This document shows, piece after piece, positions 27,038 to 35,384 of a DNA stretch of 64,000 nucleotides. A program made the position numbers and the translations under genes. The notes beneath the pieces were generated by a model. It made no database searches and was not told where the DNA came from. It saw only the letters and a program-made list of their open reading frames with translations. The stretch is from Akkermansiaceae bacterium (GTDB lineage Bacteria; Verrucomicrobiota; Verrucomicrobiia; Verrucomicrobiales; Akkermansiaceae), in contig SUVK01000004.1 in the NCBI GenBank assembly GCA_015062055.1, positions 23,078 through 87,077 on the forward strand, written 5' to 3'. Positions within the stretch are counted from its first letter, which is position 1; every line of letters starts with the position of its first letter.

Positions 27038-27877
27038 TCAGCGCTTGTGTTTCAATAATCCGTATTTGGGGGAGAAAATGTAGGCCAACAAAAAGATGCT
27101 GCCCAACACAACGATGATGGTTGCTCCCAAGTGCCAGCCTAAGGGATATGAGAGGAAGAAGGCCGCCACGGAGCCTACCCCGCCGATGAGACCTCCCCCC
27201 CAGAACATGAGCCCCGAACGGTTTGTCAGTAAATACATGGTAGCTGCCGGGGCTACCAACAGCCCTAAGGTGAGAAACGCACCCACGGCTTGTAGAGACG
27301 AAACTAATACTAAGATGATGAGGGCAAATATGCCGTAACTGAAGGCGCGTGTGGGTATACCCATGGCTGCTGCTGCTTTAGTGTCAAAAATATAAATGGT
27401 AAGCGGGCGTTGCAGGATGGTGATGCTGAGTACTGCTATGGCGCTGATGCCGTAAGTTATCCATAAATCGGTATTACCCATGCTCATGATACTGCCGAAG
27501 AGCCAATCGTCCACTTTTTGCTGTAACCCGAGTTGTACCAAAATAATATAACCGATGGCGAACGCAACGGTATGCATGATGGAGAGCGCCGTATCTTGGT
27601 CTACCTTGGAGGTGCGAGAGACAAAGAGCGACCCCAGCCCCACCATGAGCCCGGCCAGCACAGCCCCTATCAAAATGCTTATTTGCATAAGCCCGAATAA
27701 GAGAATGGACAAGGCGATACCCGGCAGCAACGCGCACGATATAGTACCTATTTGCAGGGATGAGCGCTTAAGCACCACCAACGCACTCACGAAACCGTTG
27801 GCAAAGCCTATAACGGCGCAGGCCCAGAGACTGCGTTGTGCAATCGGTTCTCCTAAAAATTGAATAAACTCGTTCAT
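27038..27877 (-). CDS. Metal ABC transporter permease, ZnuB/MntB family
   Basis: This 279-residue polytopic protein has the ABC-3 permease layout with eight or nine membrane helices, including AFLTLGLLVAPAATMYLLT, the conserved segment of ZnuB/MntB/TroC-type permeases. It forms the channel of a zinc or manganese importer with the ATPase whose stop codon overlaps its start by 4 bases (ATGA). Zinc is more likely than manganese given the His-rich ATPase (inference). Confidence 0.9.
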   Translation of the reverse strand: MNEFIQFLGEPIAQRSLWACAVIGFANGFVSALVVLKRSSLQIGTISCALLPGIALSILLFGLMQISILIGAVLAGLMVGLGSLFVSRTSKVDQDTALSIMHTVAFAIGYIILVQLGLQQKVDDWLFGSIMSMGNTDLWITYGISAIAVLSITILQRPLTIYIFDTKAAAAMGIPTRAFSYGIFALIILVLVSSLQAVGAFLTLGLLVAPAATMYLLTNRSGLMFWGGGLIGGVGSVAAFFLSYPLGWHLGATIIVVLGSIFLLAYIFSPKYGLLKHKR

Positions 27878-28659
27878 TCTGTCGTGGTGAAGTGTTGTTG
27901 TCCGAATGCGGTCAGCAAGTTATGGGGGGCAAGCACCTCTTGTGTGGGGCCAAAGGCGATAAGCTTTTTCTTGAGCAACAGGCTGTGGCTGTAGATACGT
28001 GGCGCACTGGTCAAGTCGTGGTGTGAGGCAATGATGAGTCGCCCCTCGCTTGCCAGAGATTGCAGCAGCTCGCCCAAGGCTTCCATACCCGGTACATCCA
28101 ACCCGGTAAAAGGCTCATCCAGCAGCAATATGTGGGCCTCTTGTGCCAATGCCCGAGCCAAGAAGGCACGCTGCTGTTGCCCGCCCGATAACTCGCCGAT
28201 TTGTCGCTTCTGTATGTGTGAGAGTTGCAGCGCCTCCAAGGCTTTTTCTACAATCTCGCAGTCGTGTTTATCGGGGGATTTCCACAAACCCAAGGCAGGG
28301 TAGCGTCCCATCTCAACCAGTTCTCGAACGGTGATGGGGAACCGCCAGTCTACCTCATTTCTCTGGGGCATGTAGGCTATCTCGTGCCGCGTGTTGTGCA
28401 GTGGGGCTCCATTCCATAAAATGCGTCCCTGCGCGGGCTTTTGTAACCCGGCTAACAAGTTGATGAGTGTAGATTTGCCGGCTCCATTGGGCCCTACCAA
28501 TGCCAAAGTATGCCCGCAGTGCAGGGTAAACGATATATCCTCCAGTGCCGGTACATCCCCGTAACTGGCCGAAACATGTTGCACGGCCAGCTCGTGTCCG
28601 CCGTGATGGTGCCCGCTGTGGTTATGGCCCCAGCAAATGTGTTCTTGCTCGCTTACCAT
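27874..28659 (-). CDS. Metal ABC transporter ATP-binding protein with a His-rich N-terminus
   Basis: In 261 residues it shows Walker A GPNGAGKS, the Q-loop PQRNEVD, the signature LSGGQQQRAFLARAL, Walker B ILLLDEPFTGLD and the switch His in ASHHD. It is nearest to ZnuC/MntB-type ATPases. The first 22 residues carry a His cluster (HICWGHNHSGHHHGGH) not part of the usual ATPase fold, which suggests zinc binding or sensing. It overlaps the upstream 142-residue gene by 7 bases and the permease gene by 4. Confidence 0.92.
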   Translation of the reverse strand: MVSEQEHICWGHNHSGHHHGGHELAVQHVSASYGDVPALEDISFTLHCGHTLALVGPNGAGKSTLINLLAGLQKPAQGRILWNGAPLHNTRHEIAYMPQRNEVDWRFPITVRELVEMGRYPALGLWKSPDKHDCEIVEKALEALQLSHIQKRQIGELSGGQQQRAFLARALAQEAHILLLDEPFTGLDVPGMEALGELLQSLASEGRLIIASHHDLTSAPRIYSHSLLLKKKLIAFGPTQEVLAPHNLLTAFGQQHFTTTE

Positions 28660-29081
28660 GAGAAGATGAAAAGGTCGTGCAACAAGGTACCGTCCTCGCC
28701 GGTCCAGCGGGTGTCGGTGCGTGCTTCTTTTTGAGTCGGTTCTATAGTGATGCTGACGGCGTTTTCGGGGCTGCCATCAGCCCAGTGAATCTCGGCTTCT
28801 AATTCGAGGCTGTCGGTTTGTGGCAGGGGTAACTCAATCTCCCAAGGGGAGGAGGCGCCGTTGGGCAGGGTGGCTAGGTCTTGCCCTTGGTAGCGCAGGG
28901 TGGCTGCCAAAGGCGTGCCGGTAAACTGTACCCGTGCGAACACGCGGTCTGTGGTGGGTGTTTCTTGCAAGGGGGATTCTATAGCAGCTCTTTGAGGTGC
29001 TTTTTTCGTTAAGTGTAGCAAGGGCAGCCCTGCCAAGAGCACCCCTATCAGCGTTACACCTGCTGTTAACGCCGGTCTCAT
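28653..29081 (-). CDS. Unknown membrane-anchored or secreted protein inside the metal ABC operon
   Basis: The 142-residue product has a hydrophobic N-terminus (ALTAGVTLIGVLLAGLPLLHL) that can be a signal anchor, then a beta-rich domain with strands such as RVFARVQFTG, ATLRYQGQDLA and LELEAEIHWADG. It has no metal-binding cluster. I do not recognise a family. It lies 3 bases after the substrate-binding protein gene and overlaps the ATPase gene by 7 bases, so it is clearly part of the transporter operon and may be an accessory periplasmic protein. Confidence 0.7.
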   Translation of the reverse strand: MRPALTAGVTLIGVLLAGLPLLHLTKKAPQRAAIESPLQETPTTDRVFARVQFTGTPLAATLRYQGQDLATLPNGASSPWEIELPLPQTDSLELEAEIHWADGSPENAVSITIEPTQKEARTDTRWTGEDGTLLHDLFIFSW

Positions 29082-29084
29082 TTT

Positions 29085-29939
29085 TTATTTGAGGTTTTCG
29101 CTGATGGTTTTCACATTGTGCATGAAGAGCTGTTCATAGCTCTGTTGTCCGGGGAACACCCCATCCAGCACCAGGGGGGCTGTGGGTACTCCTAATTGTT
29201 CGGCTATAACCTCGAGTATTTTGGGCGAGGCTCCCACCTCTGTAAAGATGCAGCGCACTCCTTTGGCTCGTAATTCGCTCAGCAGGGAAGCCAAAGTAGC
29301 GGTGTCTCCCTCGCTTTCTTTTGATATGCCGTGTATGGTGATGGGGGTAAACCCGAATTCTTCACAAAAATGGCACATGGCTGCGTGCCCCGTTACCAGA
29401 TAACGGCGGTTTTGGGGGATGCGACTGAAAGCTAACCTTGCTTTGCGAGTCAAAGTATCCATGCCGGCTGCATATTTTTTTTGGCGCGCTGTGAATTCGG
29501 CTTGCTTTTCGGGGTGCAAGCGGTTCATCTCTGCCAACAGCGTGCGTGAGGCCCGCTTCATATTCTCCGGGGTGTTCCACCAGTGCGGGTCGGTTCTATG
29601 AGAGTTCGGTAAGTAGACGTTCGGTATGTCTCGCCCCAGCCCCACTATTACCGTGTCTGCCGGCATAGATTCCGTTAACTCTGCCAGATAGGGTTCAATG
29701 CCTTTGCCACAGGCCAACAACATGTCGGCATCTGCCGCAGCTGCTATTTGCTTGCTGCCCGGGGCGAAGGTGTGTAAGTCTCCGTTTGCGGGAAATAAAT
29801 CTACCACCTCTACAGCCTCACCACCTATGCTTTTGGCCATTTCGCTCAGTAGTGGGTGCAAACTTGCTATCTTCAGCTCGGCTGCTTGTGTAACCCCAAG
29901 CCCTATCAGCATCAATAACAAACACCATATCGTTTTCAT
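29085..29939 (-). CDS. Metal ABC transporter substrate-binding protein, ZnuA/TroA family
   Basis: The 284-residue protein starts with a signal peptide (MKTIWCLLLMLIGLGVTQAAE). The cluster A-I ligands of the family are visible: His in NGDLHTFAP, His in DPHWW, His in VTGHAAMCHFCEEF, and an acidic residue in the C-terminal lobe region FTEVGASPKILEVI. It captures Zn2+ or Mn2+ in the periplasm and hands it to the permease. The usual His-rich loop of zinc-specific ZnuA is missing, but the partner ATPase has a His-rich tail. First gene of the operon, with a leaderless promoter. Confidence 0.9.
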   Translation of the reverse strand: MKTIWCLLLMLIGLGVTQAAELKIASLHPLLSEMAKSIGGEAVEVVDLFPANGDLHTFAPGSKQIAAAADADMLLACGKGIEPYLAELTESMPADTVIVGLGRDIPNVYLPNSHRTDPHWWNTPENMKRASRTLLAEMNRLHPEKQAEFTARQKKYAAGMDTLTRKARLAFSRIPQNRRYLVTGHAAMCHFCEEFGFTPITIHGISKESEGDTATLASLLSELRAKGVRCIFTEVGASPKILEVIAEQLGVPTAPLVLDGVFPGQQSYEQLFMHNVKTISENLK

Positions 29940-29945
29940 TCCTCA

Positions 29946-29974
29946 ATTCTATGATTCTTGCGCGTGCTCGTCAA
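29946..29974 (-). promoter_or_regulatory. Promoter of the metal ABC operon, leaderless type
   Basis: On the minus strand TTGACG (29974-29969), 17-base spacer, TAGAAT (29951-29946), 6 bases before the ATG at 29939. No clear Zur- or MntR-type palindrome is seen around it. Confidence 0.8.
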
Positions 29975-30033
29975 TTCCTTATTGAGTCAGTATGATTTTA
30001 TGTCCGTACCGTGCTTTCTTGTACATAAAAAGA

Positions 30034-30063
30034 AGGTCGTCATTGCTTTTGCAATGACGACCT
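30034..30063 (-). terminator. Terminator of the PEP-CTERM protein gene
   Basis: A perfect 13-bp stem AGGTCGTCATTGC (30034-30046) with its complement (30051-30063) and a TTTT loop; on the minus strand it runs into a T-rich tract. Confidence 0.85.
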
Positions 30064-30090
30064 GATAGGTACATTACCGAAAGAGTGTCC

Positions 30091-31821
30091 TCAGGCGCGA
30101 CGACGACGGGCAGCCAATGCAACCAGAGCCAAAAGGTTCAGTGTGGCCGTGGTCGGCTCGGGGATGGTGCTCATGGCACGCGTGGTTGAGGTCCCGTTGG
30201 TGCCGCGAATCTCGATTTGCGTGTCGGCGGTGATATCGGTTTCGGAGGCATTGAGAATGAAATCTTCGAAGTGGAAGGCCGTAGAATCCGTTACATCATA
30301 ATCTACCTCAATTACCATCTTCGAGCCATTAAGCTTGAATGAGTTTTGATTCATATCGATGCTGCTGCCTACAGTGAAGACAATCTCACCGGCATCGTAA
30401 CCGGCCATAAAGCCGTCCATGGTGATATCGCCTTCTACCTTGAAGCTGCCCTTCATCAGGTGCATTGCTTGCAGGCGGCTGTTCTCCATGGCTGTAAATG
30501 TACCGGCGTTGAGTACAACCACACCTTCTATGGTATTGCTGTTCACAACTTCGCCGGCATATATCCACAGCTCATTTAGGTCTAGTACGCCATCGTTTGT
30601 AATGGTTGCAGCACCATACAAATAGAGATTCTCTACTTCTACTCTGCCTTGATTATCGATTTCTGCCCCTTTGTAGGCATATACGTTTTTGCCGATAAAT
30701 GTTGAATCTTTATCAACGTTTACCGTTACAGAGCTTCCGTCGGCCATGTCGCCATAGCCCAACATGGTTTGTCCGCTGTGAAAGTCTGCGGTGCCACCAT
30801 TGGTTACATTTATGGCGGTATTGCTCTTAATCGGGGTGGCAGAGCCTGTGGCTGCCCCCGAAAAATACCCCAACACTGTCATGGTTGCTTGGGCTGAATT
30901 CGGGACTTCGGGGTGTGCCGGGGTGTATTCGTCTACCGTAAAGCGAGAGCCATCTCCGTCTACATTAATGTTAACGGTTGTATTGTTGGAGGTTGAGTCG
31001 CCGGTAAAGAAATATTTTGTGCGTACATTTACTTTGGCTCCCTCGGTTACATTGACATCGGAGGTGCTATCGGCATCCACTCCTAATTCTGTGTAATTGC
31101 CGTAATTGCCACCCAAGTTGACTTGTGTACCTTCGCCCGAGGCATTCAGTTCACCTTCGCTCATGTAGAAGCCCAAGTACCCGGTATTGAGGGTAGAACC
31201 ACCTTTTACCGTAACCACACCTCTACCGAATTTGGCACCGCTGCCGTTTGCTGCGTCTGAGTAACTGCCTTGATATGGGTTGCCCTCGGCATCTGTTGTG
31301 GGGCTGCCGACACTCTGCCCGATTCTCTCGCCAATAATTGTTGTTTGGGCACTGCCTAAGCCAATTTGGGAGTGATTATCGACCACCATGGCTCCATTAC
31401 CATCTGCGCTGCCGATGATGACCGTTGATTCTTGGTATGTTGTGAGTTTGGCATTATCAAACGTGACGGTGGCATATTTATCCCCCGTATTTTTACCTGC
31501 TACAACTAAATGAGGAAGATACGGTTGCGAGGGGTTGTCGGCAGAACCTACGGGATTAAGCGATACGGTAATCTGTTTATCCGAATTGCCGACATAAAGC
31601 TCGCCCTCGCGCACATAAATTGCCTGATTTATACTTGCGTTATCTTCGATGGTAATGGTGCCGCTCCCATCTTTCGCGATGGCTTGGTATGTTGTGATGA
31701 CTTCGGTATCGGAGGTGATGGTGCCTTCGGTGACGCTGCTGCTCGGCTCAAAAAGGGCTGCGTGCGCCACTGTGCTGCTCAGTATGGCAGATGCCAAGAG
31801 CTTAGGTAATTTGAGTTTCAT
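30091..31821 (-). CDS. PEP-CTERM surface protein with beta-helix-like repeats
   Basis: I start at the ATG at 31821, giving 576 residues with a signal peptide (MKLKLPKLLASAILSSTVAHAA); the longer frame to 31965 includes a hairpin and is not likely. The body is Gly/Asn/Thr-rich with repeating short strands (GEGTQVNLGGNYGNYTELGV, GAKVNVRTKYFF) as in parallel beta-helix autotransporter-like passengers. The C-terminus is a PEP-CTERM sorting signal: IPEP, then a hydrophobic helix LNLLALVALAA and RRRRA. An exosortase, not in this window, should process it. It may be anchored to or shed from the surface or linked to exopolysaccharide. Confidence 0.85.
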   Translation of the reverse strand: MKLKLPKLLASAILSSTVAHAALFEPSSSVTEGTITSDTEVITTYQAIAKDGSGTITIEDNASINQAIYVREGELYVGNSDKQITVSLNPVGSADNPSQPYLPHLVVAGKNTGDKYATVTFDNAKLTTYQESTVIIGSADGNGAMVVDNHSQIGLGSAQTTIIGERIGQSVGSPTTDAEGNPYQGSYSDAANGSGAKFGRGVVTVKGGSTLNTGYLGFYMSEGELNASGEGTQVNLGGNYGNYTELGVDADSTSDVNVTEGAKVNVRTKYFFTGDSTSNNTTVNINVDGDGSRFTVDEYTPAHPEVPNSAQATMTVLGYFSGAATGSATPIKSNTAINVTNGGTADFHSGQTMLGYGDMADGSSVTVNVDKDSTFIGKNVYAYKGAEIDNQGRVEVENLYLYGAATITNDGVLDLNELWIYAGEVVNSNTIEGVVVLNAGTFTAMENSRLQAMHLMKGSFKVEGDITMDGFMAGYDAGEIVFTVGSSIDMNQNSFKLNGSKMVIEVDYDVTDSTAFHFEDFILNASETDITADTQIEIRGTNGTSTTRAMSTIPEPTTATLNLLALVALAARRRRA

Positions 31822-31890
31822 GTATGATTGATGTTTGCGCTTATGTAATGTCTGAACGTAATTTTGCCGCAGTTGGCGTGCGACGGAGGC

Positions 31891-31930
31891 AAAAATAACT
31901 GTTACGTCGCATATAGTAACAGTTATTTTT
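31891..31930 (-). terminator. 15-bp inverted repeat upstream of the PEP-CTERM gene
   Basis: AAAAATAACTGTTAC (31891-31905) and its perfect complement (31916-31930) with a 10-base loop. On the minus strand it lies 42 bases after the stop of the DUF5009 gene and ends in TTTTTG, so a terminator is likely; its AT-rich symmetry also fits an operator. Confidence 0.6.
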
Positions 31931-31972
31931 GTAACGTCAACATTATTTTGTCGACTTACGGGCAAATAATTC

Positions 31973-33043
31973 TTAAATTTTTAAAAAGATGCGTTTGCGG
32001 TAGAGGATAAAGCAGATTAGCCAAGCAAGGATGAAGTAGGACATGCCGAAAGCGAAGTCTTGCCAGGGTTTAGAAAAGAGCGCTCGAATGGTACCGCCGA
32101 AGATGCGGTTAGTGAGTTGCCCGAACTCGATGATATGGGTAAAAAGATAGATGAAGAGGGCATTACAGCCGATGACCTTAAGTGGCCACGCCCAGAAAGA
32201 GAGCTTACAGATGTCGATGATAAGGTGAAAAATCCCCATCAGGATAGCACCTATACCACCGCAGATGAGAACAAAGCACGGGGTCCATATGTTTTTGATA
32301 CAGGGACCCCAAAAACCGAGCAGTATGGCTGCAGCCCCGGCGAGTACCAGTGTAAGCACGCGGCGTGGGGCACTGTAGGCAGTGCTGAAGATACGCCCGC
32401 TAAGGTAGCCGCCCAAGGCCAATGCCGTGGCCGACAGGATGCAAAGGGGGCCTTCGGGGTCGATTACTCCGTAGTGAAGTTTACCGGGGCAAATTGCCGC
32501 ATCTACTTTGGCGTTGAAACAGCCGGCCGGGGTCATCTCTCCCCCCAGATATTGCAAGAGAAAAACCAGTACAAGAATAAGGACGGCTGCCGTGATTAAG
32601 CCCCAAGTTTTGCGCAGCAATAAAACGAGCGTGCCCGCCAGTGCCCCACTGATGCCGATGAGCCCCAGTACCGAGGCGCAGCGAATTTGATCTGCATCCC
32701 ACAACAGAGGCCCGTTTACCAAAATGCCTAACAGCGCCAGTAACAACGCACGGTACCACATGTGCAGCAAGAGTTTGCCGTTGCCTGTGCCGCAGCTGCC
32801 TCTTTTTCGTATGGAGAAATTGAGAGATATGCCCGATAAGTAGACAAAGAGCGGGAAGATGAGGTCGTACACTCGCAAACCCTCCCATGCGGCGTGTCCC
32901 ATTTGACTACGTACACCTGCCCAAAATGTAGTGGGACAAGCGCTGTAGACGCCCCAAAGTGCGGTGCTCAGCCCGATGATAAGGGCGGTATCGAGCCCTC
33001 GCAGGGCATCCAGAGATTGCAAACGCTGATTGGTTGTAGACAT
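31973..33043 (-). CDS. DUF5009/NagX-like membrane protein (heparan-alpha-glucosaminide N-acetyltransferase-like)
   Basis: The 356-residue protein has about ten membrane helices. It begins with RLQSLDALRGLDTALIIG, the typical opening of the DUF5009/YeiB/HGSNAT group, and has VYDLIFPLFVYLSGISLNFS with the following charged loop. The human relative transfers acetyl from acetyl-CoA across the membrane to glucosamine. A role in envelope or glycan acetylation is inferred, the bacterial substrate is unknown. It follows menA by 6 bases and ends the pyrC operon. Confidence 0.8.
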   Translation of the reverse strand: MSTTNQRLQSLDALRGLDTALIIGLSTALWGVYSACPTTFWAGVRSQMGHAAWEGLRVYDLIFPLFVYLSGISLNFSIRKRGSCGTGNGKLLLHMWYRALLLALLGILVNGPLLWDADQIRCASVLGLIGISGALAGTLVLLLRKTWGLITAAVLILVLVFLLQYLGGEMTPAGCFNAKVDAAICPGKLHYGVIDPEGPLCILSATALALGGYLSGRIFSTAYSAPRRVLTLVLAGAAAILLGFWGPCIKNIWTPCFVLICGGIGAILMGIFHLIIDICKLSFWAWPLKVIGCNALFIYLFTHIIEFGQLTNRIFGGTIRALFSKPWQDFAFGMSYFILAWLICFILYRKRIFLKI

Positions 33044-33049
33044 GATTCG

Positions 33050-33994
33050 TTACATGATGTTACTGCCCAGTGTGAGGGCAAGCAAGAAAAGAATGAGGTG
33101 CAGGGAGGCCAGCCCCAACAGCATGTTCATTCGTTTATCTGCCGGTGTTTTTGATATCTTGAGTATAATAAAGCCACCGCAGAGTATTGCTGCCAGCCAG
33201 CAAAGGTTCCAGCTGACTCCCGGTAAAAAGATGTCCGTGTGCTTGAGTGTTGCATACGGGGCGATAAGGAAGGCCAACGCCAGACCTCGGGCTCGTTTGT
33301 CGCCAAGGCGAACAGCCAGCGTGCGTTTTCCGGTGGTGGCGTCTTCTTTGCGGTCTCTTATGTTGTTAATCTCTATAAGCAAGCATGAGAGTAAGCCGCA
33401 TTGCATACCAACGATGAAGGCAGCCCCGTATACATAGAGGAAAAAGTGGTTGTACTCAAAACCAATTTGTACGTAAACGGTACCCATAACGGCAATTAAC
33501 CCGAAGAAGAGGAGGACGAAGAGCTCTCCCAGTCCTTTGTAGGCAAGCGGGTAGGGACCACCGGTATAACAATAGGCACACAGCATGCTCGGTATGCCGA
33601 TGGCGATGATGGGCCACCCCCGCGCCACTATTAAGGGTATGGAAAAGCCTGCCGCTGCTGCCAAAAAAGCGCAGCCTGCTATTTTTACGGCGCGAGAGGA
33701 CATTGCCCCACTGGCCGTAATGCGGCGGGGCCCTTGGCGCTTAGCTGTATCTGCCTTTTTGTCTGAGTCAAGAGAATCGTTAAACAAATTGCAGGCAATT
33801 TGAATGCACACGGCGCTCAGTAGGGTGTAGACGGCGAGTGTCCAATTGAGGCTTACCGGTTGCCATTGCCGTAGCCCGGCGGGGCTGCCGTGTTGGAATT
33901 TCCACACAATCATGCAACCTGCCCATACGGCAACAATGCCGGCGGGCAGGGTTTTGGGGCGTGCTGCCAAGAATATGGATTTAATGGTGTTCAT
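33050..33994 (-). CDS. menA: 1,4-dihydroxy-2-naphthoate prenyltransferase (MenA, UbiA family)
   Basis: The 314-residue membrane protein has the UbiA-type Asp motif in ACNLFNDSLDSDKKAD and the second Asp region in INNIRDRKEDATTGKRTLAVRLG, with ARPKTLPAGIVAVWAG at the N-terminus as in MenA. It joins the naphthoate head group to a polyprenyl chain in menaquinone synthesis. MenA rather than UbiA is preferred from the N-terminal motif. Its start overlaps the DUF3820 stop by 4 bases (ATGA). Confidence 0.9.
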   Translation of the reverse strand: MNTIKSIFLAARPKTLPAGIVAVWAGCMIVWKFQHGSPAGLRQWQPVSLNWTLAVYTLLSAVCIQIACNLFNDSLDSDKKADTAKRQGPRRITASGAMSSRAVKIAGCAFLAAAAGFSIPLIVARGWPIIAIGIPSMLCAYCYTGGPYPLAYKGLGELFVLLFFGLIAVMGTVYVQIGFEYNHFFLYVYGAAFIVGMQCGLLSCLLIEINNIRDRKEDATTGKRTLAVRLGDKRARGLALAFLIAPYATLKHTDIFLPGVSWNLCWLAAILCGGFIILKISKTPADKRMNMLLGLASLHLILFLLALTLGSNIM

Positions 33995-34287
33995 TTTTTA
34001 CGGGGGTATTTGCGGCGGCCACCCTGAGCTTTGCGAAAGGGTTCAAAAAGGGCATCCAGTCCGCTGTTTTTGATGAGTAAAGTTTGTTCCATGAGCCGCC
34101 CTAGTTTGCCCTTGGGCCACCCGCGTTGCCAAAACCAGTCCAAGTATTCTGTGGGTAAATCCATCAGGGGGCACCCATCGGGCGGGAATTTGGCAGGGCC
34201 GTACATGCCGTAGGGCATGTGCATGACGGCTATTTCTGCCAGCAGGGCTCGCAGGTCGTCTGCGCTCGGTATGGCGGCGTCTTGCAT
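33991..34287 (-). CDS. DUF3820 family protein
   Basis: The ATG at 34287 shares its A with the pyrC TGA stop (TGATG), which indicates translational coupling, and gives 98 residues. The centre has the DUF3820 pattern: MPYGMYGP, DLPTEYLDWFWQRGWPKGKLGRLM. The C-terminus is basic (GGRRKYPRKK). The family is annotated as putative quorum-sensing-regulated virulence factor but has no proven biochemical role. Here it is embedded between pyrC and menA. Confidence 0.8.
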   Translation of the reverse strand: MQDAAIPSADDLRALLAEIAVMHMPYGMYGPAKFPPDGCPLMDLPTEYLDWFWQRGWPKGKLGRLMEQTLLIKNSGLDALFEPFRKAQGGRRKYPRKK

Positions 34288-35294
34288 CAGTGTTTGAGGC
34301 TCCAGCTGATTTGTTCTCCGGCATACATGGGTACCACCTGCTGACCATAGCTGCGGTAAGATGTCGGCACGGCCATGGGGGTGTCTTGCAGGGTTACCTT
34401 TTTGGCGGTGGGTGTAAGCCCGTGAATACGGCACGCATTGCCGCTCACAAAGCCTTGCAATTTATCCAACGCACCATGCCGGGCAAAGATTTCTGCCAGT
34501 TTGGGCAATGCCAAGGGGGCTGTGAACACGCCTGCTGCGCAGCCGCATGCCTCTTTCTTGCAGCGGGGGTGCGGGGCGGAGTCGCTGCCGAACATAAGGC
34601 GTGGGTGCCCGCTGATAGCGGCTTGCAGCAGGGCATCGCGGTCGTGCGGGCGCTTGGCTATGGGCTTGCAGAACAAGTGCGGTTGCAGGGCTCCGCCTGC
34701 CACGTCATCCAGCGTGATAATGAGGTGTTGCAGCGTGACGGTGGCACACAGGTTTTCAAACTCCTCCATCAAATCCAGCGCCTCGGCGGTAGTGATATGC
34801 TCCATACAGATACGCAGTTTGGGGAACTGTTGTGCCAAGTGTTTGTACACGCCCAAGAACTCTGCCTCGCGGTCCATCACAAAACCGTGGCTTTCGCCGT
34901 GAATGAGCAGGGGTATGCCCATTTCTTCCATCATTTTAAGCGTGCTTTCTGCCTCTGCCAAGTTGGCTACGCCGCCCTCGCTGTTGGTTGTGATGCCGGC
35001 GGGGTAAAGCTTGTAGCCGAAGAACCCCGGGGTCTCTTTGGCCTGCAACAGTTGTTGCTCGCTTTGTTTGGTGAAAAATAGAGTCATGTAACGGCTGAAG
35101 ACCGTATTCCCCATGGCAGCGTCAATGCGCTCTCCATACGCAACCATGGCACCCGGTTGCGTAACCGGCGGTACCAGATTGGGCATGATGACGGCCCCTG
35201 CAAAATCTGCCGATAAGGGGGCTACCAGTTTGAGCATGTCACCATCTCTCAGGTGCAGGTGCATATCCAGGGGGGATTCCAGCGTGATTTCCAT
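34287..35294 (-). CDS. pyrC: Dihydroorotase, homodimeric PyrC type
   Basis: The 335-residue protein shows the binuclear zinc site: MHLHLRDG (H12, H14), the carboxylated Lys in GYKLYPAG, His in MEHITT, and the Asp of GSDSAPHPR. Length and the lack of long inserts match the E. coli PyrC class. It closes carbamoyl-aspartate to dihydroorotate in pyrimidine synthesis. pyrD, the next step, lies about 20 kb away in this window. It is the first gene of pyrC-DUF3820-menA-DUF5009. Confidence 0.95.
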   Translation of the reverse strand: MEITLESPLDMHLHLRDGDMLKLVAPLSADFAGAVIMPNLVPPVTQPGAMVAYGERIDAAMGNTVFSRYMTLFFTKQSEQQLLQAKETPGFFGYKLYPAGITTNSEGGVANLAEAESTLKMMEEMGIPLLIHGESHGFVMDREAEFLGVYKHLAQQFPKLRICMEHITTAEALDLMEEFENLCATVTLQHLIITLDDVAGGALQPHLFCKPIAKRPHDRDALLQAAISGHPRLMFGSDSAPHPRCKKEACGCAAGVFTAPLALPKLAEIFARHGALDKLQGFVSGNACRIHGLTPTAKKVTLQDTPMAVPTSYRSYGQQVVPMYAGEQISWSLKH

Positions 35295-35300
35295 GTCCTT

Positions 35301-35328
35301 ATTCTAGCAGGTTCTCTCATTTTTGCAA
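35301..35328 (-). promoter_or_regulatory. Promoter of the pyrC operon, leaderless type
   Basis: On the minus strand TTGCAA (35328-35323), 16-base spacer, TAGAAT (35306-35301), 6 bases before the ATG at 35294. The six bases read AAGGAC, which resembles a Shine-Dalgarno sequence but would be outside the transcript. Confidence 0.75.
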
Positions 35329-35347
35329 GTCGTAATCAATTATGTAC

Positions 35348-35376
35348 TTGCTTGCTGTAAGAAAATACGTTATAAC
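35348..35376 (+). promoter_or_regulatory. Promoter of the tandem-repeat protein gene, near-leaderless
   Basis: TTGCTT (35348-35353), 17-base spacer, TATAAC (35371-35376), 8 bases before the ATG at 35385. Confidence 0.7.
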
Positions 35377-35384
35377 CGTGTTGT

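Noticed and set aside
29940..30033. Zur or MntR box before the metal ABC operon
   Set aside because: No clear dyad was found around the promoter, so no operator is claimed.
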